The position numbers were made by a program, and so were the translations under genes. A stretch of DNA of 64,000 nt from Thermoguttaceae bacterium (lineage in GTDB: Bacteria; Planctomycetota; Planctomycetia; Pirellulales; Thermoguttaceae). The notes under the pieces were generated by a model. That model worked only from the letters and a program-made list of their open reading frames with translations. It made no database searches and had not been told where the DNA came from. The stretch covers positions 9,304 through 73,303 of the forward strand of contig JANXBW010000022.1 of assembly GCA_025060325.1 (NCBI GenBank), in the 5' to 3' direction. Positions 19,015 through 28,892 of this stretch are shown one piece after another. Position 1 is the first letter of the stretch. Every line of letters starts with the position of its first letter.

Positions 19015-20322
19015 TTAAACCTCGCGGGGCAGCTCATAGCCCTTTCGCTGCGGTCTTTCGACCAATCGGGTGGCCTCTTCGTCGCCCACGAATTGTTCCT
19101 TCTCTGGATCCCAGCGCAAAGGCCGGCCGAGGTATCGAGCGATATTGGCCAAGTGGGCAACCGTAATCGACCGATGCCCGATCTCCACATCGGCCACAGG
19201 GCGGCGTCTTTCCCGAATGGCCCGCAGCCAATCCTCCATGTGATAACGTGCTTGCCAAAGGGCGACTTCATCCCGCCACTTGTCAATTTCCTCCTTCGGG
19301 GGCATTTCCGCGATGAGATCGGGGGGATTACAGGTGAACTTGTTCCGGTTGATTTCAATCCGCCCACGCTCCCCTGTAAAGATGGCACCGCCCATGGGAC
19401 CTTGCTCGAGCTCTAGTCGCAGCACCACACCGTCGGCATAGCGCATGTGGACTGGAGCGTTCATGTCCTTTGGTTTGCCTAGTGGGCGAATTTCTACCGG
19501 CCCTGTGTCATCTTTGCCCAAAGCCCACTGGACCTGATCCAAGCCGTGGGCACCCCAATTGGTCATCTGTCCACCGGAGTAATCCCACCACGCCATCCAC
19601 CCTTGGTGAAGTTGACGATTATACGGCCGCCAAGGGGCCTGACCTAACCACCGGTCCCAGTCCAAACCGGCCGGGACAAGCTCTTCCGGGAGCGAAGGAC
19701 AGAATTGCGGACCGGTGTAGTTGACACCTTGGACCACTCGAATCTTTCCCAGTTTGCCACTACGGATAAATTCGCACGCCAGGCGATTGACAGCCATTGA
19801 ACGTTGCTGAGTGCCGACTTGAAGTACCCGGTCGTATTTCCGCACGGCTTGCACCAATACCCGGCCCTCGCGGATATAAAGCGTCAACGGTTTCTCCGCA
19901 TAGACATGCTTGTTGGCCTGGCATGCGTGGATGCAGATCAAGGCGCGGACATGATCCGGCGTGCCTACAATAACGGCATCGATATCGTCCCGATCAAGCA
20001 GCTTGCGGTAATCTTGGTAAACCGCCCACCGTCCACCCCCTTTTTGCGCGTTGGTCTCCTCAGCCCGTGGGAGAAAACAGTCGGCAAGCGCAATTATTTG
20101 GCCATCCTCCGGAAGTTGCTCAATTAGTTGGCGCGACCGATTCCCGGTTCCGATGACCCCGATGTAAATGCGATCATTAGCACCTGGCCGACGTCCCTGC
20201 GCCAGCGCGGAGCGTGGGACCCAAACGGGGAGAGCCATCGTGCCGGCGCTCATTACTGTGGCCCGACGGAGAAACCAACGCCGGGAAACACCTCGGCCCA
20301 ATCGGCTCGCTTGAATCGACAT
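19015..20322 (-). CDS. Tat-exported Gfo/Idh/MocA family oxidoreductase
   Basis: The 435-residue protein is an NAD(P)-dependent sugar oxidoreductase of the Gfo/Idh/MocA family. The N-terminus has a clear Tat signal (SRRWFLRRATVMSAGTMALP, about 13-32) with an AxA-like cleavage site SALAQG. The Rossmann fold follows: IYIGVIGTGNRSRQL, then DDIDAVIVGTPDHVRA. EKPLTLYIREGRVLV carries the conserved EKP motif. The second half has the Bac-type C-terminal domain (DWDRWLGQAPWRPYN, GGQMTNWGAHGLDQVQWAL). The ATG at 20322 has AAAGGA eight bases upstream. Such exported members are typical of planctomycetes; the cofactor probably folds in before export. The substrate is unknown. Confidence 0.92.
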   Translation of the reverse strand: MSIQASRLGRGVSRRWFLRRATVMSAGTMALPVWVPRSALAQGRRPGANDRIYIGVIGTGNRSRQLIEQLPEDGQIIALADCFLPRAEETNAQKGGGRWAVYQDYRKLLDRDDIDAVIVGTPDHVRALICIHACQANKHVYAEKPLTLYIREGRVLVQAVRKYDRVLQVGTQQRSMAVNRLACEFIRSGKLGKIRVVQGVNYTGPQFCPSLPEELVPAGLDWDRWLGQAPWRPYNRQLHQGWMAWWDYSGGQMTNWGAHGLDQVQWALGKDDTGPVEIRPLGKPKDMNAPVHMRYADGVVLRLELEQGPMGGAIFTGERGRIEINRNKFTCNPPDLIAEMPPKEEIDKWRDEVALWQARYHMEDWLRAIRERRRPVADVEIGHRSITVAHLANIARYLGRPLRWDPEKEQFVGDEEATRLVERPQRKGYELPREV

Positions 20323-20580
20323 GACCACATCCTTTCTTTTTGCGAAGGTCCCGCGACCGTCCTCCCCGAAAATCGGAAACTTCTTTCGCTAGCCAAAAGT
20401 TTGCACCTGCCTACTGGAGCATCCTGTTGACAGGCTATTATCCGGCAAGTCGGCGAGTCGCCAAAATTGTGTCTGCGTTACCCTGGGCAAGCGTTAGTTT
20501 ACGCTTTCCGTGGGATATCATTGTCGCGCTTACTAGGCTCGACTTGCAGCTGAAATCTAAGGGGGCCTTAATGTGGTTTT

Positions 20581-22050
20581 TTAGGCGGCGGGTTCCTGGG
20601 CAAGCTGCCTTTTTTCCAATAGCCGGCTAAACCAGTAAACGATAATGCCCGAGAGTGCAAGGCCAATTGCCACGGCTGATTGGATCGGACGGTAGAGAAA
20701 TGCTCGGTAAATCAGGAAGGCACACACGGCACAAAAGACGATGACTGGCAGTGGATAAAGTGTGGCTTGGTATGGCCGTGGTGTTCTTGGCTCTTTGTAC
20801 CGGAGAACAACAAGCGACAGTCCGGTTCCGAAGTAAAACAGATATACGGCTGCCGCGGCATACAACATCAGCTCAAGAAATGATCCAAAGATCAAAATGA
20901 GCGCACACGCCAGAATCCCCTGGAGGGCAAGTGCCCGGATAGGTGTACCGGAATAAGGGTTCCACTGACCTAAGAAAGCAAACGCGCGGTGCTCGCTTCC
21001 GACGGCGTAAGAGATCCGCGCTCCAGTGAAAATGAGGCCGTTGACGGCACCTAAAGCGGAAATACACACAAGCGCGCTAATCAGCTGTCCGCCAAAATTC
21101 GGGAAGAGCGTCGCCACCGTATCGGCGGCAACTGCTTTCGAGTTGGCAACCCCTGCGAAGCCTAAGGCGTAAAGGAACGCACCATTAAGCAGGAGATAAA
21201 GCCCCGTAACGGCAAGAGTCCCCACAATAAGAGCGCGAAAAATGTTTCGTTCGGGGTTTTTCACCTCAGCGGCCACATAGGCCATCTCATTCCAACCACC
21301 AAAACAGAAAAGCACCATGATAAGGGCGACTACAAAGGGCGGACCACCAGCTGCAAGAGCGTCGGTGGAACGTCGCGGCTCGGCCAAGAAGGCAACGCCC
21401 ACAATTGCCAGGATGCCGGCCACCTTAACCCCAGTAAGGATGTTCTGCGTCCATTTGCCCTCCTTGACACCCAGGATGTTGATCAAAGTGAGTATGATCA
21501 CCGCTCCAAGGGAGTAAACTGTTAACGAGGCGTCGGCGAGGAAGGGAAGCGAATTGCCTACCCCGTTGCCGGCTGGATCGGCTGTTACACTCTGTGGGAA
21601 AATATCCACTAGTTGACGAGCATACATAGCAAACGCAAAGGCCATGACGCCGATGTCGGCCGGACGGACAACGGCCATTTGGAGCCAGCCGAAAAGAAAG
21701 CCTGCCCAGCGCCCAAAAGCTCGACTTAAATAAACATAATCCCCGCCTTCCCGCGGGTACATCGTGGCCAGCTCAGCGTAACAAATGGCGCCACAAAGGG
21801 AGATAAGTCCCCCAATTACCCAAATGAGCATAAACCACAATGGGGAGCCCGTTCCTTGGGCAATGGCCGGCGCCTGTTGATAAACCCCGGCGCCGATGAT
21901 AATTCCCACAATGATGGAGGTGGAATCCAGAAGCGACAGCTCTCGCCGCGGGCCGGCAGTTCCGCTAGCCACCGCTTGCGGCGCCGCCTCCGTACCTATG
22001 GTGACGCTCTTCTCTGTCAAGTTGGTTCGTCTTTTCGGAAAAAACCTCAA
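20581..22050 (-). CDS. APC-family amino-acid permease
   Basis: The 489-residue integral membrane protein has about 12 predicted helices and belongs to the amino acid/polyamine/organocation superfamily. The first helix carries the substrate-binding motif IIVGIIIGAGVYQQAP, the equivalent of the GxGIF loop, followed by ICYAELATMYPREGGDYVYL, the family signature. A 30-residue soluble N-terminus precedes it. The start is TTG at 22050 with GAGGAG seven bases upstream. It is likely a proton- or sodium-coupled amino-acid importer or exchanger; specificity is not readable. The upstream gap probably holds its promoter. Confidence 0.92.
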   Translation of the reverse strand: MRFFPKRRTNLTEKSVTIGTEAAPQAVASGTAGPRRELSLLDSTSIIVGIIIGAGVYQQAPAIAQGTGSPLWFMLIWVIGGLISLCGAICYAELATMYPREGGDYVYLSRAFGRWAGFLFGWLQMAVVRPADIGVMAFAFAMYARQLVDIFPQSVTADPAGNGVGNSLPFLADASLTVYSLGAVIILTLINILGVKEGKWTQNILTGVKVAGILAIVGVAFLAEPRRSTDALAAGGPPFVVALIMVLFCFGGWNEMAYVAAEVKNPERNIFRALIVGTLAVTGLYLLLNGAFLYALGFAGVANSKAVAADTVATLFPNFGGQLISALVCISALGAVNGLIFTGARISYAVGSEHRAFAFLGQWNPYSGTPIRALALQGILACALILIFGSFLELMLYAAAAVYLFYFGTGLSLVVLRYKEPRTPRPYQATLYPLPVIVFCAVCAFLIYRAFLYRPIQSAVAIGLALSGIIVYWFSRLLEKRQLAQEPAA

Positions 22051-22812
22051 GGTTTAGCTCCTCATAAGTTTTTGGGGACCGAGCTCAAGTTCCTGTCAAC
22101 TTGAAACAAGCTTCTTCCATGGATGGCATAGGGTCGGGACAGGATTCTCAACTTTAGGCAGGGTGAATGTTTTGCCCGCTTGGCCCCGGTGAGCGATCCT
22201 GCCGATCAGCTCACGTGCCGGAGTTGCCTAGGCAATTTAATCGCCCAGGGCCGTCGATTCCAGATAACCACAAAGGTCCCTCGGGAGCGCCGTCAGTTTC
22301 CTCCGGCCGACCATTACTGTTGGGCTAAAGCCTCCTTGCGCGAGCCGGATTCCTGCCGCCCTAATACCGCATAGATCCGCCTGCAAAGAGGCCAACTGCG
22401 GCACCAACGAGGGCCCACCGGTGGGACAGTAAATGGAGCTCTAGGTTCCCGGCAAAATGCGGGCGGAAACACCCTGCACCCCTTTTTAACACCCATCTCC
22501 CGAGGGCAGTTCCACGCCAGTGTTCACCGGTCGCAGCCGGGCCCGGGTCCTCAATCTGGACCCATCAAATCAGAAAATCGCAGGAGCACCCCGGTTATTG
22601 ACGGCAACTCGTGTTTGGCGGGGGGCTTAGCTTCCCGCGGAAGGTTTAAGCTAACCACACAGTCAAACTTCGGAGCCGGTCAGATCAGTAGTTTATAATC
22701 AGGGCGGAGACGGCACTTAAACGAGCGGGCGGAAAGCTTTGGTGGAATCAGGAAGCACGATCCTGTCCCGTTTTCTTGCCCATTGAGCTAAGTGAGCGGG
22801 GAGCTGTCATCA
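22051..22812. other. Gap between divergent permease and nfeD genes
   Basis: The stretch between two divergently transcribed genes should hold both promoters. No gene, RNA or strong repeat was seen. Confidence 0.4.
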
Positions 22813-23919
22813 ATGCCGCATGACTCGGACCGCCACGGGGGAATGACCTGGGAGCACAGCGGCCGGTCGAAGGTTTTGCTCATCCCCGCGCTTTACGCTT
22901 TGGTGGCCTTTTCCATTCTCTGGCAGATCTCGACGGCTACTCGGGCACTTGCAGGTTATTTAGATGCGGCGAAAGGCCGGACGAATGTCACGGCTGCGCC
23001 GACTGGCTCGGAGGGAAGCTCACCTGGACCGAAAGGGCACGAACCTGCTACGCCGAATCCGGAAGAGATCCGTCGCGGTCCAATCGACGTCGTATCGGCA
23101 GGATCAACCCAGTCTTCAGAGGGGAATCAAAAGAATTTGGAGAAAGGCCAGAAATTTCCGGACTGGGTCCAGCGGGTTTTCGAGGCGCTCAATCATCCGC
23201 TAATGGCTCTCATCCTCCTCTTGGTGGGCTTTACGGCAGCCTTTGTAGAGGCCAACACCCCCGGACTGGGCGTGCCGGGATTTGTGGCACTCATCTCTTT
23301 TGTTCTCTTCTTTTGGAGCACATTTCTGGGCGGCACCTCAACCTGGTTGGAAGCTGTGCTATTTGTTACGGGAATAATCTGTTTGATTATCGAGGCAGTG
23401 CTCATTCCCGGTTTTGGGATCTTTGGGATCGGTGGTTGGTTGATGATTATCCTGGCGCTAGTGTTGGCCCAAGCACACGAACAGTGGCCGCCTACCCCGG
23501 AAACGTGGGAGAAGATCTTGACGGCTGGGGTACTTGTCGCAGTGGCGATGACCGGGGGGATTCTCTTGGCTGCCGGGCTGGTGGCGGCTATTGGCCGGTG
23601 GGGCGCTGGAGGACTTGTGCTGGTACCTCCAGGCCAGTCTCAGGCGGAGGCGGCTCCGCTACTTCGTCCGGAAGCACCTGTCTCGGTAGGGGACATCGGG
23701 GTGGCTATCACGCCGCTTCGGCTCTCCGGAAAAGCCCGCTTTCCTGCGGGGGTGGTAGACGTTCTTTCCCGAGACCTCCCAGTGGAGCCGGGGCAAAAAG
23801 TCCGAATCACCAAGATCCGCGGAAATCTCGTGGAAGTTCAAATCGCGGAGGACTCCCTCGGGGCGGAATCTCGGCCAAGCGAGATGGATCCCCGCGATGG
23901 GAGATGTGTCAACGCTTGA
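22813..23919 (+). CDS. NfeD-family membrane protein
   Basis: The protein of about 368 residues is an NfeD homologue, a family tied to membrane quality control with SPFH/stomatin proteins. It has one N-terminal membrane helix, a Ser/Gly/Glu-rich loop (about 45-120), then the four-to-five-helix NfeD core (ALILLLVGFTAAFVEANTPG and FGIFGIGGWLMIILALVLA). A C-terminal OB-fold (GVAITPLRLSGKARFPAGVV to VRITKIRGNLVEVQI) follows. The ClpP-like serine-protease domain of long NfeD proteins is absent. GGGGAG lies about ten bases before the ATG at 22813; a GTG seven codons upstream is the alternative. No SPFH gene is adjacent. It converges with the next gene. Confidence 0.85.
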   Translation: MPHDSDRHGGMTWEHSGRSKVLLIPALYALVAFSILWQISTATRALAGYLDAAKGRTNVTAAPTGSEGSSPGPKGHEPATPNPEEIRRGPIDVVSAGSTQSSEGNQKNLEKGQKFPDWVQRVFEALNHPLMALILLLVGFTAAFVEANTPGLGVPGFVALISFVLFFWSTFLGGTSTWLEAVLFVTGIICLIIEAVLIPGFGIFGIGGWLMIILALVLAQAHEQWPPTPETWEKILTAGVLVAVAMTGGILLAAGLVAAIGRWGAGGLVLVPPGQSQAEAAPLLRPEAPVSVGDIGVAITPLRLSGKARFPAGVVDVLSRDLPVEPGQKVRITKIRGNLVEVQIAEDSLGAESRPSEMDPRDGRCVNA

Positions 23920-23930
23920 TACGGCTCACC

Positions 23931-23966
23931 ACTCCGACCGGAGGAGGCTACAAGCTCATCGCTCCG
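23931..23966. repeat. Short motif also found after the beta-helix gene (34833-34865)
   Basis: The bases CTCCGACCGGAGGAGGCT followed by ACAAGCTCATC stand just after the nfeD stop codon. A close relative, CCCGACCGGAGCCTGCAAG followed by CTCATC, stands just after the stop of the beta-helix gene at 34828. Two gene-end copies suggest a small dispersed element, but chance is not excluded. Confidence 0.35.
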
Positions 23967-24014
23967 AGAGATCTGGTCAAGATTGTCAACACGGGCGAAA
24001 AGGGTTAAACCTCA

Positions 24015-25064
24015 CTATTTAACCGACGGGGGCAAAGGACAAGTTTCCTTCTCCAGGACGTCACCCTCTTCGTACAGGTACCAGTTCACCTCTTGCCCGC
24101 GATCAACCTGCTGCTTGGCGAAGTCCCGCAAGATCGGCCAAATATCATCGCGGTCCCACTTGAATATGAAGTCGTATTCCGGCAGCAAAAGGCCGAGTAG
24201 GTCGGTCAGATAAATGGCTATGATCCCCCCTCGCACCTGTTTTGACCGCAGCTGCATAAAGCGAGAGCTTTGATCGAAGATCCCGAAGAAGCTTTCCTCC
24301 ACGTTTTTCGCGGCATAACGAAGCTGCGGGCTCGAGTTCACCTTTTGAACAATCCGGTCCCACGAGGCGGATTTCCCCTCCGGTCCAAGTGTGTCCTCAA
24401 TCGTCTCCAAAAGGTCCCGGGACATCCACGGCTTGCCCGGCAGCCGCGGCGAGCATAGTGCTACCTCAATACGGCGAATGTGATAGATGGCCGGCGCTAC
24501 CAAGGGGTCATCGAGCGCCACCACACGCACCACTTGGTCTCGCCATTTCCCGATCGAGGCCAGCGCTCTAAATAGATAAACAATAAACGTGAATCGCTGA
24601 TTAGCCCCAGGATGATCGGCGTTGGAATCAAGAGCGTCCCCATACATTTCCGCAAGTCGGTCATAATCGCGCAGGGCTTGGACATCGCCCGACGACAGCG
24701 TTTGGCCAGGCTTCGGATTAAAGTCCGCGCAGCGCAATCGCCACAACTTGCAAAGCGGAGAAAGCCGGCTGAGAAGCCTTTCGCAAGGACGAACAATCCG
24801 GCTAGAAAGTCGCTCCACTCTTTCTCGTAAATCCGCCCGCGAGCGCTCCTGACGGGCCCGGTAGCGGCGCTCAACTTCCTCGCAAACTGCTTTGATGGTA
24901 GCCTCGGCTTGCAGCTTCGCCGCTTGATAGCTACGCCTTGCTGCGTACATCGTGCCAAGCAAGCCAGCGACCGCGGACACGCCGGACCCGATGACCGCCG
25001 CGAAGAAGGCGATTAGCTCTGGTCGGTTCAGGAGGTAGCCGATGAATCGGTCGATAGCATCCAT
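24015..25064 (-). CDS. Hypothetical protein with N-terminal membrane helix
   Basis: The 349-residue protein is not recognised. It has one membrane helix near the N-terminus (about 18-38, LIAFFAAVIGSGVSAVAGLLG), then a long basic amphipathic helix (AARRSYQAAKLQAEATIKAV), likely a coiled coil. A largely helical cytoplasmic domain follows, with conserved-looking aromatic stretches such as RFTFIVYLFRALASIGKW (about 157) and LLLPEYDFIFKWDRDDIW (about 300). The ATG at 25064 has AAGGG eight bases upstream. It stands alone; its neighbours give no hint. The layout of membrane helix plus helical domain is seen in several uncharacterised bacterial stress or defence proteins, but I cannot support a specific role. 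Confidence 0.7.
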   Translation of the reverse strand: MDAIDRFIGYLLNRPELIAFFAAVIGSGVSAVAGLLGTMYAARRSYQAAKLQAEATIKAVCEEVERRYRARQERSRADLRERVERLSSRIVRPCERLLSRLSPLCKLWRLRCADFNPKPGQTLSSGDVQALRDYDRLAEMYGDALDSNADHPGANQRFTFIVYLFRALASIGKWRDQVVRVVALDDPLVAPAIYHIRRIEVALCSPRLPGKPWMSRDLLETIEDTLGPEGKSASWDRIVQKVNSSPQLRYAAKNVEESFFGIFDQSSRFMQLRSKQVRGGIIAIYLTDLLGLLLPEYDFIFKWDRDDIWPILRDFAKQQVDRGQEVNWYLYEEGDVLEKETCPLPPSVK

Positions 25065-25596
25065 GGAGCGTGCCCTTGCATACCGTGACAGCCAACCACT
25101 TAATCCCCTTTAAGTTGCCCCGGGAAGGTCAGGCTCGCAAGTTAGATCGGTGGCACCTTGGGCCTCCCAAAAGATCAATACGGATGGCCCAAAGGCTTCT
25201 TAACAAGTAAGCAGGAACTGTCGACGACAGAGTATGGCCGAACGGTTCTTTATGAACCGGATGCGGTCAAGCTGCCCGCAGGCACGCCAGGTTTAGCCCT
25301 CGGCTTGAATACCTTGGAGCGATCCGAACGCGATCGTCTTTTCCCAAGTTTTCCGGTCAACAAAGGTAAGATTTACTTAACTTTTCTCTTGGAAGTTTTG
25401 CCTATCAGCTGCCGGCAATAAAATGATCCCCGTGGCCGGAGCAAAAAGATACAAAGCCGGTCTTTCACACCCGCACAGCCGCGGACGCAACGAGCGCCGC
25501 GACCTGCACACGATGAGTGTTGACTTTCCGAATGGGCACGCAATAAGTTGACGGATATTCGGTCAACCCGACTCTAGGCCGAAAGGAGACCCCGCC
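25065..25596. other. Gap between divergent genes
   Basis: 532 bp between two divergent genes. No gene is supported; the ORF at 25158-25421 has no recognisable features. AAAGGAG at the right end belongs to the isomerase-like gene. Confidence 0.4.
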
Positions 25597-27078
25597 ATGT
25601 GTCGACAGCATCAGTGCGATGTATGTTGGAACCGTCGCGACTGCCTGAAGCTTATGTCTGTTTCCGCGGTCGGCAGTGGTTTATGGTTTACGTCAGTTCA
25701 AGCATCGCAGCAGGAAGGCCCGGCCCCCACAGACTATGTTGACGTCAATGCCCTTCGTCCCAAGCCCGATGTCCGCGTGATGGCGTGCTTCCTCGAGTTT
25801 CCGCGCCCATATTGGCTCGGATGGCCAGGGACTGCCTATGACCTCGACGCCCGGCAGGCGGAATTTCGATCGCAGCTTGAAGCGTCGTGCAGCCGGTTGG
25901 GGATTAACCTGGCAATGGAGCCTGCCCCAATTAATAGTGAGCCAGGAGTAGCGGCGTGGATTAAGAAGATCCAGGCGGAAAAGCCCCACGGAGCTGTGGT
26001 GATCCTCCAGCATTTCGGCACGTGGGGTTGGGCAACCTTGGTAGCAAAAGAGGCAGGTGTGCCCCTTATCATTTGGTCGCCTATAGGGATGGCCTTTACC
26101 GGTCACGTTGCTGGCCCAGCACGCATGCCTGGCGTGCATGTTGTCTCCTCTATGGATGTTGTCGGCGTTGAGGACGGGCTGCGGGCAGTACGGGCCAAGA
26201 GGATGTTCGAGGAAACGCGGGTGCTTTGGATCCGCGGCAATGATCGCAGCGAGACAGTGGTGGAACGGCTCGGGACCAAAGTCAGGGCCATTCCGCGCGA
26301 CACGTTTAACCAAGAGTTTGACAAACAGCCCGTCACCGATGAGGTTCGCGAGTTGGCCGCCCAACTCCGCCGGGGCGCTGCCAAGATCGTTGAACCCAAC
26401 GAGCAGGACACTCTCAACGCGATGCGAACGTATGTAACGGCCAAACGACTCCTGGTCCGAGAGCAAGCGCATGCCCTTTCCATGGATTGTTTGGGGATGG
26501 TCGAAGCCCGGCTTGTGCCCACGCCTCCATGCGCCGGCTGGACATTGCTCCAGGATCAGGGGATCACGGCCGGCTGCGAAGCCGATCTTTTCGGGGCCCT
26601 GTCGTTGATGCTCACCAGTTACCTGCTTGATCGGCCAGGCTTTATCAACGACCCTGTGCCGGAAACGGTCCACAACACGCTCATTGCTGCGCACTGCACG
26701 AGTGGCACGCGAATCAATGGCTTTGCCAACGAGCCAGCACCATATGTCTTGCGCAATCACTCTGAGTCGGCCCTCGGTGTAGCGATGCAGGTCCTGTGGC
26801 CGGAAGGGCAACCGGTCACGCTCGTACGATTCACCGGTCCAAACGAACTGATCGTTGACACTGGTAAAGTGGTTGGCAATGTGCAGACACCGCCGGCCGG
26901 TGGTTGTCGCACCTCGGTAGAGATCCAAATGGACGATGTTGAGGATTGCCGGGATGTCCGCGGATTCCATCAAGTTGTCACTTTGGGTAATCACCGGCCG
27001 ACATTGAGGGCCTTCTGCAGTCTGTATGGGGTCAAGATGACTCGCTCGCCAAGGTTTTCCACTTTCGAAGGAGCCTAG
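25597..27078 (+). CDS. Exported L-fucose/L-arabinose isomerase-like protein
   Basis: The 493-residue protein resembles the L-fucose isomerase fold family, which interconverts aldoses and ketoses with a divalent metal. The N-terminus carries a Tat-like signal (NRRDCLKLMSVSAVGSGLWF, about 12-31), so export is likely, which is unusual for this intracellular family. Family-like segments are IIWSPIGMAF, the central CLGMVEARLVPTPPCAGWTL (a possible metal-site Glu) and the C-terminal barrel with TLIAAHCTSGTR. Start 25597 has AAAGGAG eight bases upstream. The gene is followed after 4 bp by a secreted hypothetical protein, so the two probably form an operon. Substrate unknown; it may not be an active isomerase. 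Confidence 0.82.
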   Translation: MCRQHQCDVCWNRRDCLKLMSVSAVGSGLWFTSVQASQQEGPAPTDYVDVNALRPKPDVRVMACFLEFPRPYWLGWPGTAYDLDARQAEFRSQLEASCSRLGINLAMEPAPINSEPGVAAWIKKIQAEKPHGAVVILQHFGTWGWATLVAKEAGVPLIIWSPIGMAFTGHVAGPARMPGVHVVSSMDVVGVEDGLRAVRAKRMFEETRVLWIRGNDRSETVVERLGTKVRAIPRDTFNQEFDKQPVTDEVRELAAQLRRGAAKIVEPNEQDTLNAMRTYVTAKRLLVREQAHALSMDCLGMVEARLVPTPPCAGWTLLQDQGITAGCEADLFGALSLMLTSYLLDRPGFINDPVPETVHNTLIAAHCTSGTRINGFANEPAPYVLRNHSESALGVAMQVLWPEGQPVTLVRFTGPNELIVDTGKVVGNVQTPPAGGCRTSVEIQMDDVEDCRDVRGFHQVVTLGNHRPTLRAFCSLYGVKMTRSPRFSTFEGA

Positions 27079-27082
27079 TCAC

Positions 27083-28240
27083 ATGGTGGCGAGGGACTTG
27101 CCGGGCCTTGGCCCACGATCCAGCTGGTCTTTGGCGATCCTCGTTTGGCTTGGACTGGTTACCAGTGTCCACAGCGTGGAAATTGCCTCGCCTGGACTTC
27201 CTCCCTCAAGGCTCGATGAGCAAGGCCGGTTAGTGGAGGACTGGGGCACAGTCAGTATCGAGGTCCTGGGGAGCGATGGCCCACCGGGCAGAATTCAAGT
27301 CCAGGAAGTGAAGCTTGAGGGATGCGTCCCTGCAGGAAAAGCTTCCGGCATCTGGGGTGAGCTTGCTGTAAGCTGGACCGTCTACCGGGCCCCGATCTTC
27401 CCAGCAGGTGTGGACGTGCTTACCATCGCCCTCAGTTCTCAAAGCGCTCAGGAGAAGTCTGTCCGAATTCGGGTCAACATGCCGGAGGGCGTCAAGGCCG
27501 GGCTTTTCGGCGCTCAACTCGGCGGCCGACAAGTGGTTTCACTGCTGCCGGAGAGCCTTTCCGCTTTGTCTAAGCGCGATTGGGGTTACGTCAACGAAAC
27601 AACGCCCATGCCCGGCTGGGCAAAACCAGAAAGACCGGCCGACCCAGCGTTTGCCAACATCCGTGCCGGCATGGGAGGGATCCCCATCCTTTACCGCTTT
27701 AAAGTGGAGCCGCGGTCGCAGGCCTTGGTTGTGCTTGGGATTTGCGAAAGTCACTACAGCCAGGCGGGCATCCGACCGGTGCTTTACGAAGTGGAGGGGG
27801 CTCGGCCGGAAGTTGTGGACCCCATAGCACGCTGGGGCCGACATAAACCCGGCGCGCTTGTGTTTCGGGCGCGAGACGTCAACGGCGATGGCGAGCTTGA
27901 ACTGGCTGCCCGACCCCTGCCGGCCGCTCCGGACCGAAACCCCATCCTGAATGTCGTCTGGGTCTTTCCCGCTGATCGGCCGGTCAGCCTGCCCAAGTTA
28001 ATAGCCGGGGAACTTTCCGGCGATGCGACCTACTATGTCGATGTCGGGGGGAAGCAGGACCAATGCTTTTTCGAACTTGGGCCCCTTGAGTTCCCCCTTC
28101 AGCTTCCGCCGGGGGGCACCAAAGAGTTGACCCTCCTTGTGGCCTGCGCGAATGCTTCGGCTCCGTCGCCGGCCGAAACCGTGTGGACGAAAGAGTCACT
28201 CCTGCGAGCTGCGCGGGAGGTCTGGCTAGCCTGGCGATAA
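27083..28240 (+). CDS. Secreted hypothetical protein, co-transcribed with the isomerase-like gene
   Basis: The 385-residue protein has an N-terminal signal peptide (WSLAILVWLGLVTSVHSV, about 14-31) and no membrane helix after it. The mature part looks all-beta, like a carbohydrate-binding or sandwich protein. It includes an EF-hand-like calcium loop DVNGDGELEL near residue 270. AAGGAG precedes the ATG at 27083, and the start lies 4 bp after the isomerase-like gene. No family was recognised. The pairing suggests both act on the same extracytoplasmic sugar substrate, which is inference. Confidence 0.75.
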   Translation: MVARDLPGLGPRSSWSLAILVWLGLVTSVHSVEIASPGLPPSRLDEQGRLVEDWGTVSIEVLGSDGPPGRIQVQEVKLEGCVPAGKASGIWGELAVSWTVYRAPIFPAGVDVLTIALSSQSAQEKSVRIRVNMPEGVKAGLFGAQLGGRQVVSLLPESLSALSKRDWGYVNETTPMPGWAKPERPADPAFANIRAGMGGIPILYRFKVEPRSQALVVLGICESHYSQAGIRPVLYEVEGARPEVVDPIARWGRHKPGALVFRARDVNGDGELELAARPLPAAPDRNPILNVVWVFPADRPVSLPKLIAGELSGDATYYVDVGGKQDQCFFELGPLEFPLQLPPGGTKELTLLVACANASAPSPAETVWTKESLLRAAREVWLAWR

Positions 28241-28254
28241 CCGCATCTGGGTGA

Positions 28255-28677
28255 TCACCGCGAGGTTAGCTCGAGGTTAAGCGTCTGGCCACCCTCGGCA
28301 GAAATCGTTACGCGCTGATTATTTCCTTTTGCATTAGGGGGAATAGTCCAGCCCTGTTTGGGCCGCTCGCCCCGGGCGGCCATTTGCGCCAACTCTTCCG
28401 AGGATTGAGCGTGCTGGATCGGCTCGCCCCCGGTAACAGAAACAATTTTCTCCCCCGGCAAGACGCCGCGAATTGTAAACTGGCCGTCACGGATTTCGCC
28501 TCCAGCAGATGGGCCTTTGCCATCCGCCGGTGCGAGCGTGACATAACCCTGAGGAACCGGCTTCCCGTCAAAAGTTACCTTCCCCGAGACCGTTACCCCA
28601 CCTTCCTTACCGCCGCATCCGGTCAGTTGAGCCAAAATAACAAAACCAATGACAAGGAAGCAGAGGTCGAATCTCAT
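28255..28677 (-). CDS. Planctomycete-type lipoprotein with carboxypeptidase-regulatory-like domain
   Basis: The 140-residue protein is a lipoprotein: signal MRFDLCFLVIGFVILAQLTG ending in the lipobox LTGC. A small Ig-like domain follows, with VSGKVTFDGKPVPQGYVTLAP and a typical GGEIRDGQFTIRGVLPGEK turn. This is the carboxypeptidase-regulatory-like fold that planctomycetes encode in many copies, often next to DUF1559 genes. The ATG at 28677 has GGGAG eight bases upstream. The gene follows the DUF1559 pseudogene on the same strand, which matches the usual DUF1559-lipoprotein pairing. Confidence 0.88.
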   Translation of the reverse strand: MRFDLCFLVIGFVILAQLTGCGGKEGGVTVSGKVTFDGKPVPQGYVTLAPADGKGPSAGGEIRDGQFTIRGVLPGEKIVSVTGGEPIQHAQSSEELAQMAARGERPKQGWTIPPNAKGNNQRVTISAEGGQTLNLELTSR

Positions 28678-28892
28678 CTTGCTGCTCCCTGCGAAACACT
28701 TCACCCCTCTCCCGGAAGGCTCCCGTTTAATGCCCCCCTCCCGGTCGGAACTAAGTTAAAGGGAGGGCACTAAGGGAGCTCCGCGACCAGAATCCACTAC
28801 AGAAATTGGATCCGCTCTCCGACCACCTCGGCCAAGTATGGCTACAAAATCCGAGGCAAGTGGACCACTCGGCGAACCAAAAAACCGCGGTC

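Noticed and set aside
25693-26994. 433-residue minus-strand ORF
   Set aside because: It is the antisense of the isomerase-like gene and has no coherent domain, although it is long.
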